64,000 bases of DNA from Luteipulveratus mongoliensis (lineage in GTDB: Bacteria > Actinomycetota > Actinomycetes > Actinomycetales > Dermatophilaceae): NCBI RefSeq assembly GCF_001190945.1, contig NZ_CP011112.1:2728001-2792000 (forward strand), given 5' to 3'. Each line of letters opens with the position of its first letter. The first letter of the stretch is position 1. The translations under genes were made by a program, and so were the position numbers. Below the pieces are notes generated by a model. The model was not told the origin of the DNA. It saw nothing but the letters and a program-made list of their open reading frames with translations, and made no database searches. Positions 17,960 through 25,161 of this stretch are shown piece after piece.

Positions 17960-18277
17960 CTCCGCATCCTGCCGCACGTCGCGGTGTACGCGCTCGGTGG
18001 TTCGACGAAGCCCGACCGCAGAGGGTGGGCTTCGTCATGCGTCGGGCGAGGGCTGGTGCCGAGAGTTGTAGCCGTCAGGCCCGGACTCCTCTTTCAAGGG
18101 CGTGACGACCCTCGCATCGGCGAGCCAGGAGGTCACGGCCTGGAGGCCGGTCCACCGTGTCAGCTCATCATTGCTGAGGACGCCTTCGCGCCGACGGACA
18201 TCATGACCCGCGACCGACCGTCGATGCTGGGATGATCCGGCTCTCTACCGACAAGGCCCGGCACGGCACCCGCAGGA

Positions 18278-18596
18278 GTGGCAGGTGCTCGAATTGTCCA
18301 ACGACAAGAAACTCGACCCGGAAGGCCCACGGCCCAGACCGACCCGCGCCGCTCGCCGGACGGGGTCGCTGAGGTGGCCGACATTCAGAGGGCCTGGGCA
18401 AAGGCGCTGCTCACGCAGGGCCAGCCAGGCGGTGCTCCTCCGCTATGGCTTGGACTCCACAATGGAGGAAGGCGCCAACACCCTCGGCATCGCCCGGCAG
18501 GTATTCGCGCGCACGGCTCACCGAGGCATCGATCTGCTCGGTGAGTTCCTGAACGGAAGGCCCTACGCGGAGGCCGCCGAGTCCGGCGCCGCATGA
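18278..18596 (+). pseudogene. Frameshifted HTH gene remnant (sigma-region-4-like)
   Basis: One frame reads VADIQRAWAKALLTQ up to about 18420. A different frame then continues AVLLRYGLDSTMEEGANTLG and IARQVFARTAHRGIDLLGEF to the stop at 18596. Joined, they resemble the C-terminal HTH of sigma-70-like or phage late regulators (LLRYG ... EEGANTLGIARQV). The frame change lies near 18419-18432. It could alternatively be a sequencing error or a programmed shift, although no slippery site is evident. Confidence 0.5.
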
Positions 18597-18604
18597 CCTA
18601 ACAA

Positions 18605-18659
18605 CTGCAAACGCACTATGCCCCTGGCTCCTCATCTGGAGTCGGGGGCTCTTTGCGTT
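18605..18659 (+). repeat. 55-bp hairpin repeat, copy 1
   Basis: AACGCA ... GCCCC ... CTCC ... GGAG ... GGGGC ... TGCGTT folds as a long hairpin. It recurs at 19480-19534 with about seven differences, and the first 22 bp are identical. Each copy sits just beyond the 3' end of a leftward membrane-protein gene, so it probably acts as a terminator. Confidence 0.8.
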
Positions 18660-18660
18660 C

Positions 18661-19350
18661 CTAGAGCGTCAACAACACACCGAAGGCTAGTGCGATTGCG
18701 CTTATGGCCATGCCCACGGTCATCCTCTGGAGGTATTTATCGTGAACGAAGGCATACCGCAAGATGGCTCGGGGGCTGTTCTCGGGCAGGTCTTGACGAC
18801 AGCGGAAGTCGGCGATCCGGTCGACCGTCTCGATCCTCTCCGGCTTACCACTGGTCACGAGCCGGATGGAAATGGACTCACCAGTCTTGAGCAGGAGCGG
18901 CGACAGACGGACTGATCGAGCCTGTCGGTTCAGCGTCGCCACGGCGGCGGGCTCGGCAATCCAGATGGCCTTCTTTCCCAGCTCTGGTTGCGTCGGCAGC
19001 GTCACGCCAGGCGGAAGGTCGTAGCCAACGATGGCGATTGGGTTGCAGCCCTCAAGGCTCCAGCTGATTTCTCCCGACCTCGCGAAGTGCTCTGGCGATA
19101 GGTCGCGGTTCCGGCCCGAGTTGCGAAGGCGGATCTCAACGAGCCACGGGTTGGCGACAGGCGCCTTGTTCACGATGACCTCAACCTCGACTTCACCGCT
19201 TGAGGCAGCCGCCTTGTCCACGATCGCCGACACCTTGGTGGTGACCGCCAGCCGCCCATGATCCTTGCGCCGCATCTGCCAAACGGTGAAGGCGATGCCA
19301 AGCACACCGATCGCCAGGCCCGCCCACCCCAGCCACTCTTGCACGCCCAC
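18661..19350 (-). CDS. Membrane protein of unknown function with helices at both ends
   Basis: 229 aa. An N-terminal transmembrane helix (WAGLAIGVLGIAFTVWQM) leads to a beta-rich soluble domain (EVEVEVIVNKAPVANPWLVE; IAIVGYDLPPGVTLP; ISIRLVTSGKPERIETVDR) and a C-terminal transmembrane helix (MTVGMAISAIALAFGVLLTL). GTG start with agggggtg upstream. A hairpin repeat follows immediately. No named family. Confidence 0.7.
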   Translation of the reverse strand: MGVQEWLGWAGLAIGVLGIAFTVWQMRRKDHGRLAVTTKVSAIVDKAAASSGEVEVEVIVNKAPVANPWLVEIRLRNSGRNRDLSPEHFARSGEISWSLEGCNPIAIVGYDLPPGVTLPTQPELGKKAIWIAEPAAVATLNRQARSVRLSPLLLKTGESISIRLVTSGKPERIETVDRIADFRCRQDLPENSPRAILRYAFVHDKYLQRMTVGMAISAIALAFGVLLTL

Positions 19351-19479
19351 GCGAGCACCCCCTGACCCGCTAAATGCGAGTAGCGAAACTCTAGCGTCGG
19401 GACACGGCGAGCCGCACCGGAATGCCGAGCGGCAAGGTGCAGTAGTGCGATCCGTCTCATGCCGTGGCTACACGCTGGA

Positions 19480-19534
19480 CTGCAAACGCACTATGCCCCT
19501 GACTCCACTCCTGGAGCCGGGGGCTTCTTGCGTT
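19480..19534 (+). repeat. 55-bp hairpin repeat, copy 2
   Basis: Same layout as the copy at 18605-18659, again at the 3' end of a leftward membrane-protein gene. The pair brackets the 18661-19350 gene, so the gene plus one repeat forms a cassette. Confidence 0.8.
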
Positions 19535-19551
19535 TCCCACGAGGGGCTTCT

Positions 19552-20079
19552 CTAGTCGATCGTCTTCTTCTCTGCCGCGCGCGCATCCAGAACGCTCCGC
19601 ACCTGGGCGCGCGCCTCCTTGCCTGGCGGCCCGTCAATGCCCTTGGTCCTTGGCATCCTGTCCAGGCCGCGGAGCGCCTCCTGGGCCAACTGATCCCTCT
19701 CGAACAGCCACGGCCAGTCTGGGGCGATCTGGCCCTTCGCCTCGGCCTTTGCGTCGTTCAGCCGCATGTCCACAAGGCTCAGCAGGCCGTGACAGGCGGC
19801 AAGCCGCAGGCTCCTGTGGCGCTTGCCGAGGGCCGCGAGGAGGCAGATGTAGGCGGTTTGCTCGCCCGTCGTCACCCGCCCCTCGCCACCGATCGCGACC
19901 CGCCCGTAGGCGTGCGCAATGAGTAGCTCGAACTGCTTGGTCGTCTCAACGTCTCTTCGGAGTCGGAAGTCTCGAAAGGCGACCCAGGCAGTGAAGGCGA
20001 CGCCGAGCACGGCTATGGCGGCGACGATGATCGGCGTTAAGTCGATGCCCCACGCCTGCGATATCGCCGTCAGGTCCAT
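19552..20079 (-). CDS. Membrane-anchored protein of unknown function
   Basis: 175 aa from MDLTAISQAWG. There is one N-terminal membrane helix (IIVAAIAVLGVAFTAWVAF), then an Arg/Lys stop-transfer (RDFRLRRDVETTKQ) and a helical cytoplasmic domain (TAYICLLAALGKRH; RLAACHGLLSLVDMRL). Longer in-frame starts exist but read through a region without coding character. Same architecture as the gene at 17330-17959. Function unknown. Confidence 0.65.
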   Translation of the reverse strand: MDLTAISQAWGIDLTPIIVAAIAVLGVAFTAWVAFRDFRLRRDVETTKQFELLIAHAYGRVAIGGEGRVTTGEQTAYICLLAALGKRHRSLRLAACHGLLSLVDMRLNDAKAEAKGQIAPDWPWLFERDQLAQEALRGLDRMPRTKGIDGPPGKEARAQVRSVLDARAAEKKTID

Positions 20080-20379
20080 GCCTCGCAGTATGGCGATCTG
20101 TCGCACGGTCCCGCCTACGGTTGATGGAATGAGCCACGCCTTTAAGCTCCACAGCCCGCCGCCGCGAAGCCCGCACCGCGCCAAGTGCGACGGCAGGTCC
20201 GAGCGGTCAACGCACGCCGCGCCAACGAGGCGGTGCGGGAGGAGGCCCTGCGCAAGGTCGACGGCGACAAGAGCCGGCTGTGCATCGAGGACGAGCACAC
20301 GGTCTGGATCGGTAGGAAGCGCTGCGTCATGGCGATGCCCGCACGAATGGCACGGACGTGCCGCGATCTACGCCACGAC

Positions 20380-20736
20380 CGCTAGGGCCGATCGCAGACA
20401 AGTCATGGGCAGTTCTCCCGGTGCCGCGAGGTGTGCACCAAGAACGGCTGGGGCGTGGTCGCGCTGGAGTCCGATGACGGTGTCGCGTCGAACGCTCACA
20501 AGCCTGGGCTCGACCGCATGCTCGACCTGGCGAGAGCCGGTGAGATCGACCTCGTGACGATGGAACTGGGTCGGCTGACCCGCGACCTGGCCGACCTCGG
20601 TCACATCGTGGACTTCGCCAACAACACCGGTGTCACGATCGTCTTCGCAGTCAACGGGCTCGACCTCAGCTCCGAACAGGGCAGGGCCGACACCATCCGC
20701 CTCCCGGGCATGGCGACCGCGCTAGAAGACACGTAG
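20380..20736 (+). pseudogene. Truncated serine recombinase (resolvase domain fragment)
   Basis: The readable segment has C-terminal parts of a resolvase catalytic domain: KNGWGVVALESDDGVAS, HKPGLDRMLDLARAGEIDLV and LGRLTRDLADLGHIVDFANN. The N-terminal strand with the catalytic Ser (YxRxSxD pattern) is absent; upstream in frame only GQFSRCREVC remains. The large C-terminal recombinase/zinc domains are also absent. It is therefore a relic of a large serine integrase or resolvase, and suggests an earlier insertion within the element. Confidence 0.7.
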
Positions 20737-20799
20737 CCCGCCAGGTAGGTAAGAATCGGAGGGCGGCCATGCCGCGTGCCGCGACAGGGAGGGCTGAGA

Positions 20800-21357
20800 A
20801 TGGGCCGGTTCGAGGAGTACACGCAGGCTGAGCTGGAGCAGCGTGAGCGTGACCAGAAGGACCCGGCCTTCCGGGCTTGGCTCGGTCAGATGGACGACGA
20901 GCTCAAGGTGTTCTTCGAGCAGGACGTGCCGGACATGCCCGCCGACCCGTGGACTGCCGAGGGCTTGAAACATGCGGAGCGCGCAGCCATCTCGTACTTC
21001 TGGGCGCAAGACCTGGACTGGCCCGAGCGCGAGGAGCGCTTCGCGCGGTACCTGGGCGAGGTGTTCGTCCGCAACTTCGAGGGCTCGTGGCGCTGGATCG
21101 CGATGCGCCCGCAGAAGTCGCCAGGCAAGGAGCCGGTCGTTCGGCAGCCGGCGACGCCGAACTACCTCGTGGTCCGGCGACACGTTAAGGCGGCGCTGTC
21201 TGAGCGCTCGGGCGAGAAGTGGGCGCGCTTGTTTGGCCGTGCGCAGAGCAACTATGACGCGTGGGTCGAGGCGGGCCGACTGCCTCCGCAGGAGTGGGAG
21301 GACTACCGGCTCGCGCAGACCAAGAAGCGGCTCGGCGTCGGTGATGGCACCGACTGA
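20800..21357 (+). CDS. Unknown protein overlapping the nuclease gene; candidate partner or immunity protein
   Basis: 185 aa, ATG 20800 with agggaggg upstream. The middle reads AERAAISYFWAQDLDWPERE, FARYLGEVFVRNFEGSWRWI and PVVRQPATPNYLVVRRHVKA. This layout, conserved Gly-Glu/Trp then a short proline-rich strand, resembles small proteins found near polymorphic-toxin loci. I cannot name the family. It overlaps the following nuclease-like gene by 14 nt, so the two were one translational unit. Confidence 0.6.
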   Translation: MGRFEEYTQAELEQRERDQKDPAFRAWLGQMDDELKVFFEQDVPDMPADPWTAEGLKHAERAAISYFWAQDLDWPEREERFARYLGEVFVRNFEGSWRWIAMRPQKSPGKEPVVRQPATPNYLVVRRHVKAALSERSGEKWARLFGRAQSNYDAWVEAGRLPPQEWEDYRLAQTKKRLGVGDGTD

Positions 21358-21586
21358 GGCGGAGTTCGTCGCGTACGTCGCCCGCAAGGAGGCGCGCGGC
21401 GAGGTGCCGCGTGACTTCGACGGCTACAGCGAGGCGCTCGAACGGTGGGCGCATGCGCAGCAGGTGGGCGATGCATGGGCCGTGCGCATCCAGGCCGGAC
21501 TCGACTGCCGAGACGATCGCGGCTACGACCGAGAGGTCTACTACTCGACCGACATCGGCCGACGCTTCCACGACATCGGCGTTGAG

Positions 21587-22591
21587 CTAGATGTTGCTGC
21601 GCATGAGGTTGGTGACACGGGCTGGGAGGCGTGAGGCTGGTGGCTGGTCTCCGGCGGCGGTGTGGGGCCGATGGTAGTTGTAGTGGACCTGCCACACCCG
21701 AAGCCGATCGCGGCGGTGCTGCTCGGACTCGAACACGGCGGCGTACAGGAGCTCGCGGGCCAGGGTCTGTTGGTAGCGCTCGACCTTGCCGTTGTGCTTA
21801 GGCGTGAAGGGTTTGGTCCGTTGGTGCTTGGCGGCGAAGGAGTGCACGGCGCGGGTGAAGTCATGCGCGCGGTAGCAGGCGCCGTTGTCGGTCACGATGC
21901 GGGTGAAGCGGGTGATGCCGTGCGCGGTGAAGAACACCCGGGCGCGGAACATGAACCCGATGGCGGTGGCAGCCTTCTCATCGTCGTGGGCCTCGGTGTA
22001 GGCCAGCCGGGAGAAGCCGTCCACGGCCGAGTGCAGGTAGGTGTACCCGATCCGTTGGCCCTTCTTACGGGCCCGGTCAGAGGCCTTGGCCTGGGGTGAG
22101 TGCTTGCCGTGAGCTCGCCAGCCGCCGCCGTCGGGGATGCGTCCGACCTTCTTCACATCCAGGTGGGTCATGTGACCGGGGTAGCGAGCGATGATCTTTC
22201 CCGGTGCTCGTAGTGGTTCGCCATCGACGTCGAGGTGGCGTAGACGATTCAGGCCGTGTCGGACCAGGATCCGGCTGATCGTGCAGACCGCGACGTCGGT
22301 GCCTTCCTGGGCCAGCTCGAGATGGATCCGGCGCGCGGACCACTTGCGTTTGCGTAGCTCGATGATCTGCTCGATGACCGCCTTGGGTGTAGCGGTCGGT
22401 GAGTGCTCGGGGCGGCTGGTCCGGTCGTGCAGGCCAGCGTCGCCGTGGCGCCGCCAGCGGGCGTACCACTTGGACAGGCACTGACGAGAGACCGCGGCCT
22501 CGGCCGCGACGTGCGCGATCGGCCGGTGCTGACAGCGGCGGACAAGACGACGGCGGCCCTCGAACGACAGGGCGGCACTACCGTGAGGCAT
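21587..22591 (-). CDS. IS481-family DDE transposase
   Basis: 334 aa and apparently intact. N-terminal HTH domains (AHVAAEAAVSRQCLSKWYAR; WSARRIHLELAQEG) precede an rve/DDE core with Asp in HMTHLDVKKVG, Asp in RIVTDNGACYRA and Glu in TPKHNGKVERYQ. The last codons cross the inverted repeat, and the TAG stop is read from the duplicated target (cta at 21587-21589), not from the element itself. Confidence 0.95.
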   Translation of the reverse strand: MPHGSAALSFEGRRRLVRRCQHRPIAHVAAEAAVSRQCLSKWYARWRRHGDAGLHDRTSRPEHSPTATPKAVIEQIIELRKRKWSARRIHLELAQEGTDVAVCTISRILVRHGLNRLRHLDVDGEPLRAPGKIIARYPGHMTHLDVKKVGRIPDGGGWRAHGKHSPQAKASDRARKKGQRIGYTYLHSAVDGFSRLAYTEAHDDEKAATAIGFMFRARVFFTAHGITRFTRIVTDNGACYRAHDFTRAVHSFAAKHQRTKPFTPKHNGKVERYQQTLARELLYAAVFESEQHRRDRLRVWQVHYNYHRPHTAAGDQPPASRLPARVTNLMRSNI

Positions 22592-22711
22592 AGGGCAGGT
22601 TCCTTCGGCTGACTCGACGTGATGAACGGCTAGACACCTTCATCCTGTCGCCGCAGGGACCTGCCCGTCCTTAACCCGCCGGCCGTGTCACCAACCTCAT
22701 GACCCGCAACA
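21592..22711 (-). mobile_element. IS481-family insertion sequence, 1120 bp
   Basis: Terminal inverted repeats of 29 bp (21592-21620 and 22683-22711) start TGTTGC and end GGTTGGTGACACGG, with three mismatches. A 6-bp target duplication GCTAGA flanks it (21586-21591 and 22712-22717). Clean ends, a duplication and an intact transposase indicate a recent insertion. Confidence 0.95.
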
Positions 22712-23417
22712 GCTAGAGGAGCCGCTGGCGATCGAGGCCAAGGCTGGCGGAACGAATGCGGATCATGCGTTGCTCCAGTTGGAAAAGGACGAGCGGCTGC
22801 TTGAGGACGACGGGACCATGTTGTGGCTGGTGCGCGACATGGACAAGATGCCGCCAGCGGTGCGGCGCCGAATGGACGAGCTACGGCAGGAGTACCCGGA
22901 CACGTTCGTCGTGCGCGAGATCACCGAGGCCAACGAGGACCGGGTGTTCGAGGAACTGCGAGAACTGTTGCGTACCAAGGAACTTGAGCACTGGAGCAAT
23001 CGCGAGGCCGACCTGGAGATGACCGCTGCACGTGCCGGGCGCGACGGCCTGACCGAACGTGCCAGCGAGGCAGTGGCAGAGCTGACCGTCGTGTCAGCGC
23101 AGCGCGAGGAGATCGCACGCGACCTCGTCACAGTGCAGGCGCAGCGTGCCGACCGCGCGCAGTGTGAGAACGCGGCAGCGCTGAGTGCACGCATCGCTGC
23201 GCAGCGCGCACAGGGTGTGAGTGCGAGTCAGTATGCCGATGGCTCGACGTACCAGGCGCGCATCGCTCGCGAGGAGGTCCACACTTCGAGCCGAGGACGT
23301 GGGTACGAGCGCTGAGCACGTCTGTCAGACGACCTCCTAATCGTCTAGGACTGCCCTCCCGGTCGTGGCACGACAGCGTCGCCGTCGCTGCGCGCAGACG
23401 TCGGTGGCCCACCCGTA

Positions 23418-24299
23418 TTACGTTGACGCGTCGCCAACGTGCCGCCCTGTGGAGTCATCGGGCCGATCCAGCATGATCGTTGCCATTGTGTTCTGAACCT
23501 GGGTGACGAGTCCGTCCAGAAGATCGCTGAGGTCGTACGACCTTTCGTCGATGTCGACGCGGGCAGCGAGAGGCAGCGCGCCAGTTGCCTCCAATGAAGC
23601 AATCGGGCGGTCGCTCTCCAGTCGTACGATCGGCACGCCGTCGCGCAGCGGCGCATCCGAGATGTACGCCGGCTGGAAGGTGCCGCCACGCGACTCGTCT
23701 TTGAACTTGGCCAAGACAGACGGTGTGCCGTTGGTGTGGAGGCGGACACGCACCGAAGACCGGTGCTTGTCCAAGTTGTCCAGCTTGCTGATAAGAGCGA
23801 GAGCCACATGTGGCTCATCGTGAACGCGTTGGTATGGCTGGGCGTCCTTGATTCGCTCCAGTGCATCGGCAGGCACGCTGGCGAGCCACTTGTCCCAGCG
23901 GCGTTCCTTCCAGTCATCGGGCTCTGTGCAGATCGGGAACGCGACTCGCGTCGGATACTCCGGCTGCCGCCCGTCGTACGTAGCCAGTTCCCACGTAAGT
24001 GCGTCCAACGCCGCCCGTAGGTTGTGGACGAAGTCGCCGAAGAGCAGAGACCACTGCAGCACGGCAGGGGCTTCATCGACTCGAAGTAGCAGATAGGCCG
24101 TGTTGGCATCTCCGCCCTCGGAGAACTCCGTACGTACGTTCGCGGCTTGCCACCAGAGGTTGACCGCCGCCCCAAGCTCGGCTGCAAGCTGCTCGGCGCG
24201 GCGGACCTTCAGAGCTGGCCACACGCTCAGTTCGACACCCATCTCGTACGACGTCGTCGAGCGGTCGTCGGGGCGCTGCGGTCCATCGTTCTGTGCCAT
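23418..24299 (-). CDS. Unknown conserved protein, common in accessory regions
   Basis: 293 aa, soluble. Signature segments are GDFVHNLRAALDALTWELA, then PTRVAFPICTEPDDWKE, IKDAQPYQRV and LISKLDNLDKHRS. I recognise this HNLRxALD ... FPI ... QPY ... DKHR pattern from widespread proteins in genomic islands and mobile elements, none with known function as far as I know. The start MAQNDGPQRP is the only one near the conserved region with room for a promoter. It points inward from the right end. Confidence 0.75.
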   Translation of the reverse strand: MAQNDGPQRPDDRSTTSYEMGVELSVWPALKVRRAEQLAAELGAAVNLWWQAANVRTEFSEGGDANTAYLLLRVDEAPAVLQWSLLFGDFVHNLRAALDALTWELATYDGRQPEYPTRVAFPICTEPDDWKERRWDKWLASVPADALERIKDAQPYQRVHDEPHVALALISKLDNLDKHRSSVRVRLHTNGTPSVLAKFKDESRGGTFQPAYISDAPLRDGVPIVRLESDRPIASLEATGALPLAARVDIDERSYDLSDLLDGLVTQVQNTMATIMLDRPDDSTGRHVGDAST

Positions 24300-24415
24300 G
24301 GCGAAGATCGTGCCACCGCCCTGCGTCAGAGCATCGCGTTACACCAGGCTGCGGCGGTAGACGGACAGCGGTGGAGGCCAGCGGGGTCCGAGCAACATGC
24401 GGCATCGGACCTACC

Positions 24416-24517
24416 GTTACCGTCAGAGTTACCGGTATTGAGATGAGTTACCACGATTCGCGGTGATCGTTCGTGACGTCCCGGACGGTACGGAAAGCCT
24501 GTTGACCTGCGTAAACG
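24416..24517 (+). promoter_or_regulatory. Candidate integrase arm-type sites, right end
   Basis: GTTACC lies at 24416-24421, 24428-24433 and 24447-24452. TGACCTGCGTAAACG lies at 24503-24517 and has a one-mismatch partner (TGACCTGCGGAAACG) at 11564-11578 beside attL. Both motif types therefore occur on each side of the crossover. The remaining 24300-24564 sequence holds no gene. Confidence 0.5.
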
Positions 24518-24564
24518 TATGATCTTGTGGCCTCGCGGGAATCCGCGTGAATCCGTTCTCAACG

Positions 24565-24603
24565 AACCGGAGGGTTGTTGGTTCAAGTCCAACCGGGGGA
24601 GCA
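24565..24603 (+). repeat. attR: right 39-bp attachment repeat
   Basis: The 3' half of the original tRNA-Asn, lacking the 5' half and so not a functional tRNA. It differs from attL at one T-loop position (ttcaag versus ttcgag). Confidence 0.93.
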
Positions 24604-24610
24604 CGACGAA

Positions 24611-24640
24611 GCCCCTGACCGCGCAACCGCGGTCAGGGGC
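24611..24640 (+). terminator. Displaced terminator of tRNA-Asn
   Basis: A perfect 13-bp stem GCCCCTGACCGCG/CGCGGTCAGGGGC with a 4-nt loop, followed by tctttcgttg. It directly follows the attR tRNA remnant, so it was the tRNA's terminator before integration. Confidence 0.85.
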
Positions 24641-24762
24641 TCTTTCGTTGCCCGGGCACGACCACCGTTGACCAACGATGGTCCGACCCGACAGGCTCGA
24701 CCGCGAGGGCCGCGCAAGGGGGTCCAGCCGTCCAGCACGAACTCAGGCACGGAAGGCGAGCT

Positions 24763-25071
24763 ATGCCAGTGGTGAGAATCTCCCTCGGCCGCTTCGAGGC
24801 GGACCAGTACGAGGCTGTCCGGAGCCTGCTCGATGAGAGTCAGCAGACCCTGATTCCGGCCATTCGTGCGTTGAAGGGCAATCGAGCGTTCTATGCCGGA
24901 GTCGACAGCGAGAACAATGCGATGACGAACGTCAGCGTGTGGGACACCCGCCAGGACGCCGAACAGATGGACTCGCTGAAAGCGATGCTTGAGCTCGCTC
25001 GCACCTTCGTCGATGCGGGAGTGCAGTTCGAGCGGCCCATCACCAATCACGAAACGCTCTGGACGGTGTGA
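24763..25071 (+). CDS. Small dimeric alpha/beta-barrel protein (antibiotic-biosynthesis-monooxygenase-like)
   Basis: 102 aa. The pattern VRISLGRFEADQYEAV (strand and helix), then RAFYAGVDSENNAMTNVSVW (strand pair) and DAEQMDSLKAMLELARTF (helix) is that of ferredoxin-like dimeric barrels of the ABM type. No catalytic residue can be assigned. ATG with ggaaggcgag upstream. It is the first chromosomal gene right of the element and is convergent with the glutamate importer operon. Confidence 0.7.
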   Translation: MPVVRISLGRFEADQYEAVRSLLDESQQTLIPAIRALKGNRAFYAGVDSENNAMTNVSVWDTRQDAEQMDSLKAMLELARTFVDAGVQFERPITNHETLWTV

Positions 25072-25105
25072 CCGCAGAATCGGGCCCCGTCACGGCAGCG
25101 GTGCG

Positions 25106-25146
25106 CAAGAAGCCCCCAACCGCAGACGCGGGTCGGGGGCTTCTTG
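25106..25146. terminator. Bidirectional terminator
   Basis: CAAGAAGCCCCC pairs with GGGGGCTTCTTG across a 17-nt loop that contains further GC pairs. It lies between convergent genes and serves both strands. Confidence 0.85.
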
Positions 25147-25161
25147 TCGATGGCTCTGCAG

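Larger units (their letters stand above)
21344..23315 (+). pseudogene. PD-(D/E)XK nuclease-like gene interrupted by IS481 element
   Basis: The 5' part (21344-21591) ends ...RRFHDIGVEL, and the 3' part resumes after the IS and one 6-bp duplication at 22718. Removing 1126 bp rejoins the same frame into 281 codons. Across the junction the product reads DIGVELEEPLAIEAKAGG, giving the Asp ... ExK pattern of restriction-endonuclease-fold nucleases. QLEKDERLLEDDGTMLWLV follows. The C-terminal 120 residues are a long charged helical region. As it stands the gene is disrupted. A TTG at 22770 could still express the C-terminal half. Confidence 0.75.
11514..24603. mobile_element. 13.09-kb integrative element in tRNA-Asn
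   Basis: The element is bounded by the 39-bp attL/attR repeats. Content from left: tyrosine integrase, a HTH gene overlapping it, excisionase-like gene, two small genes of the same transcript, a 387-aa unknown protein, three membrane-anchored unknown proteins, decayed HTH and serine-recombinase genes, a nuclease gene split by an IS481 copy, and a 293-aa protein of a mobile-element-associated family. I see no FtsK/TraB translocase, relaxase, terminase or capsid gene. It is therefore probably not a complete conjugative element or prophage. A satellite-like or degraded element is my inference. Confidence 0.9.

Noticed and set aside
18035-18235. Leftward protein-like frame between the element's membrane gene and the HTH remnant
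   Set aside because: Has no usable start codon after the preceding in-frame stop; treated as chance.
20185-20385. Rightward 66-codon frame with GTG start before the resolvase relic
   Set aside because: No ribosome site and no family; part may be remnant coding sequence, but it cannot be supported.
11514-24603. Classification as an actinobacterial conjugative element (AICE) or intact prophage
   Set aside because: No FtsK/TraB-type translocase, RepSA or Prim-Pol, relaxase, terminase, portal or capsid gene was seen.
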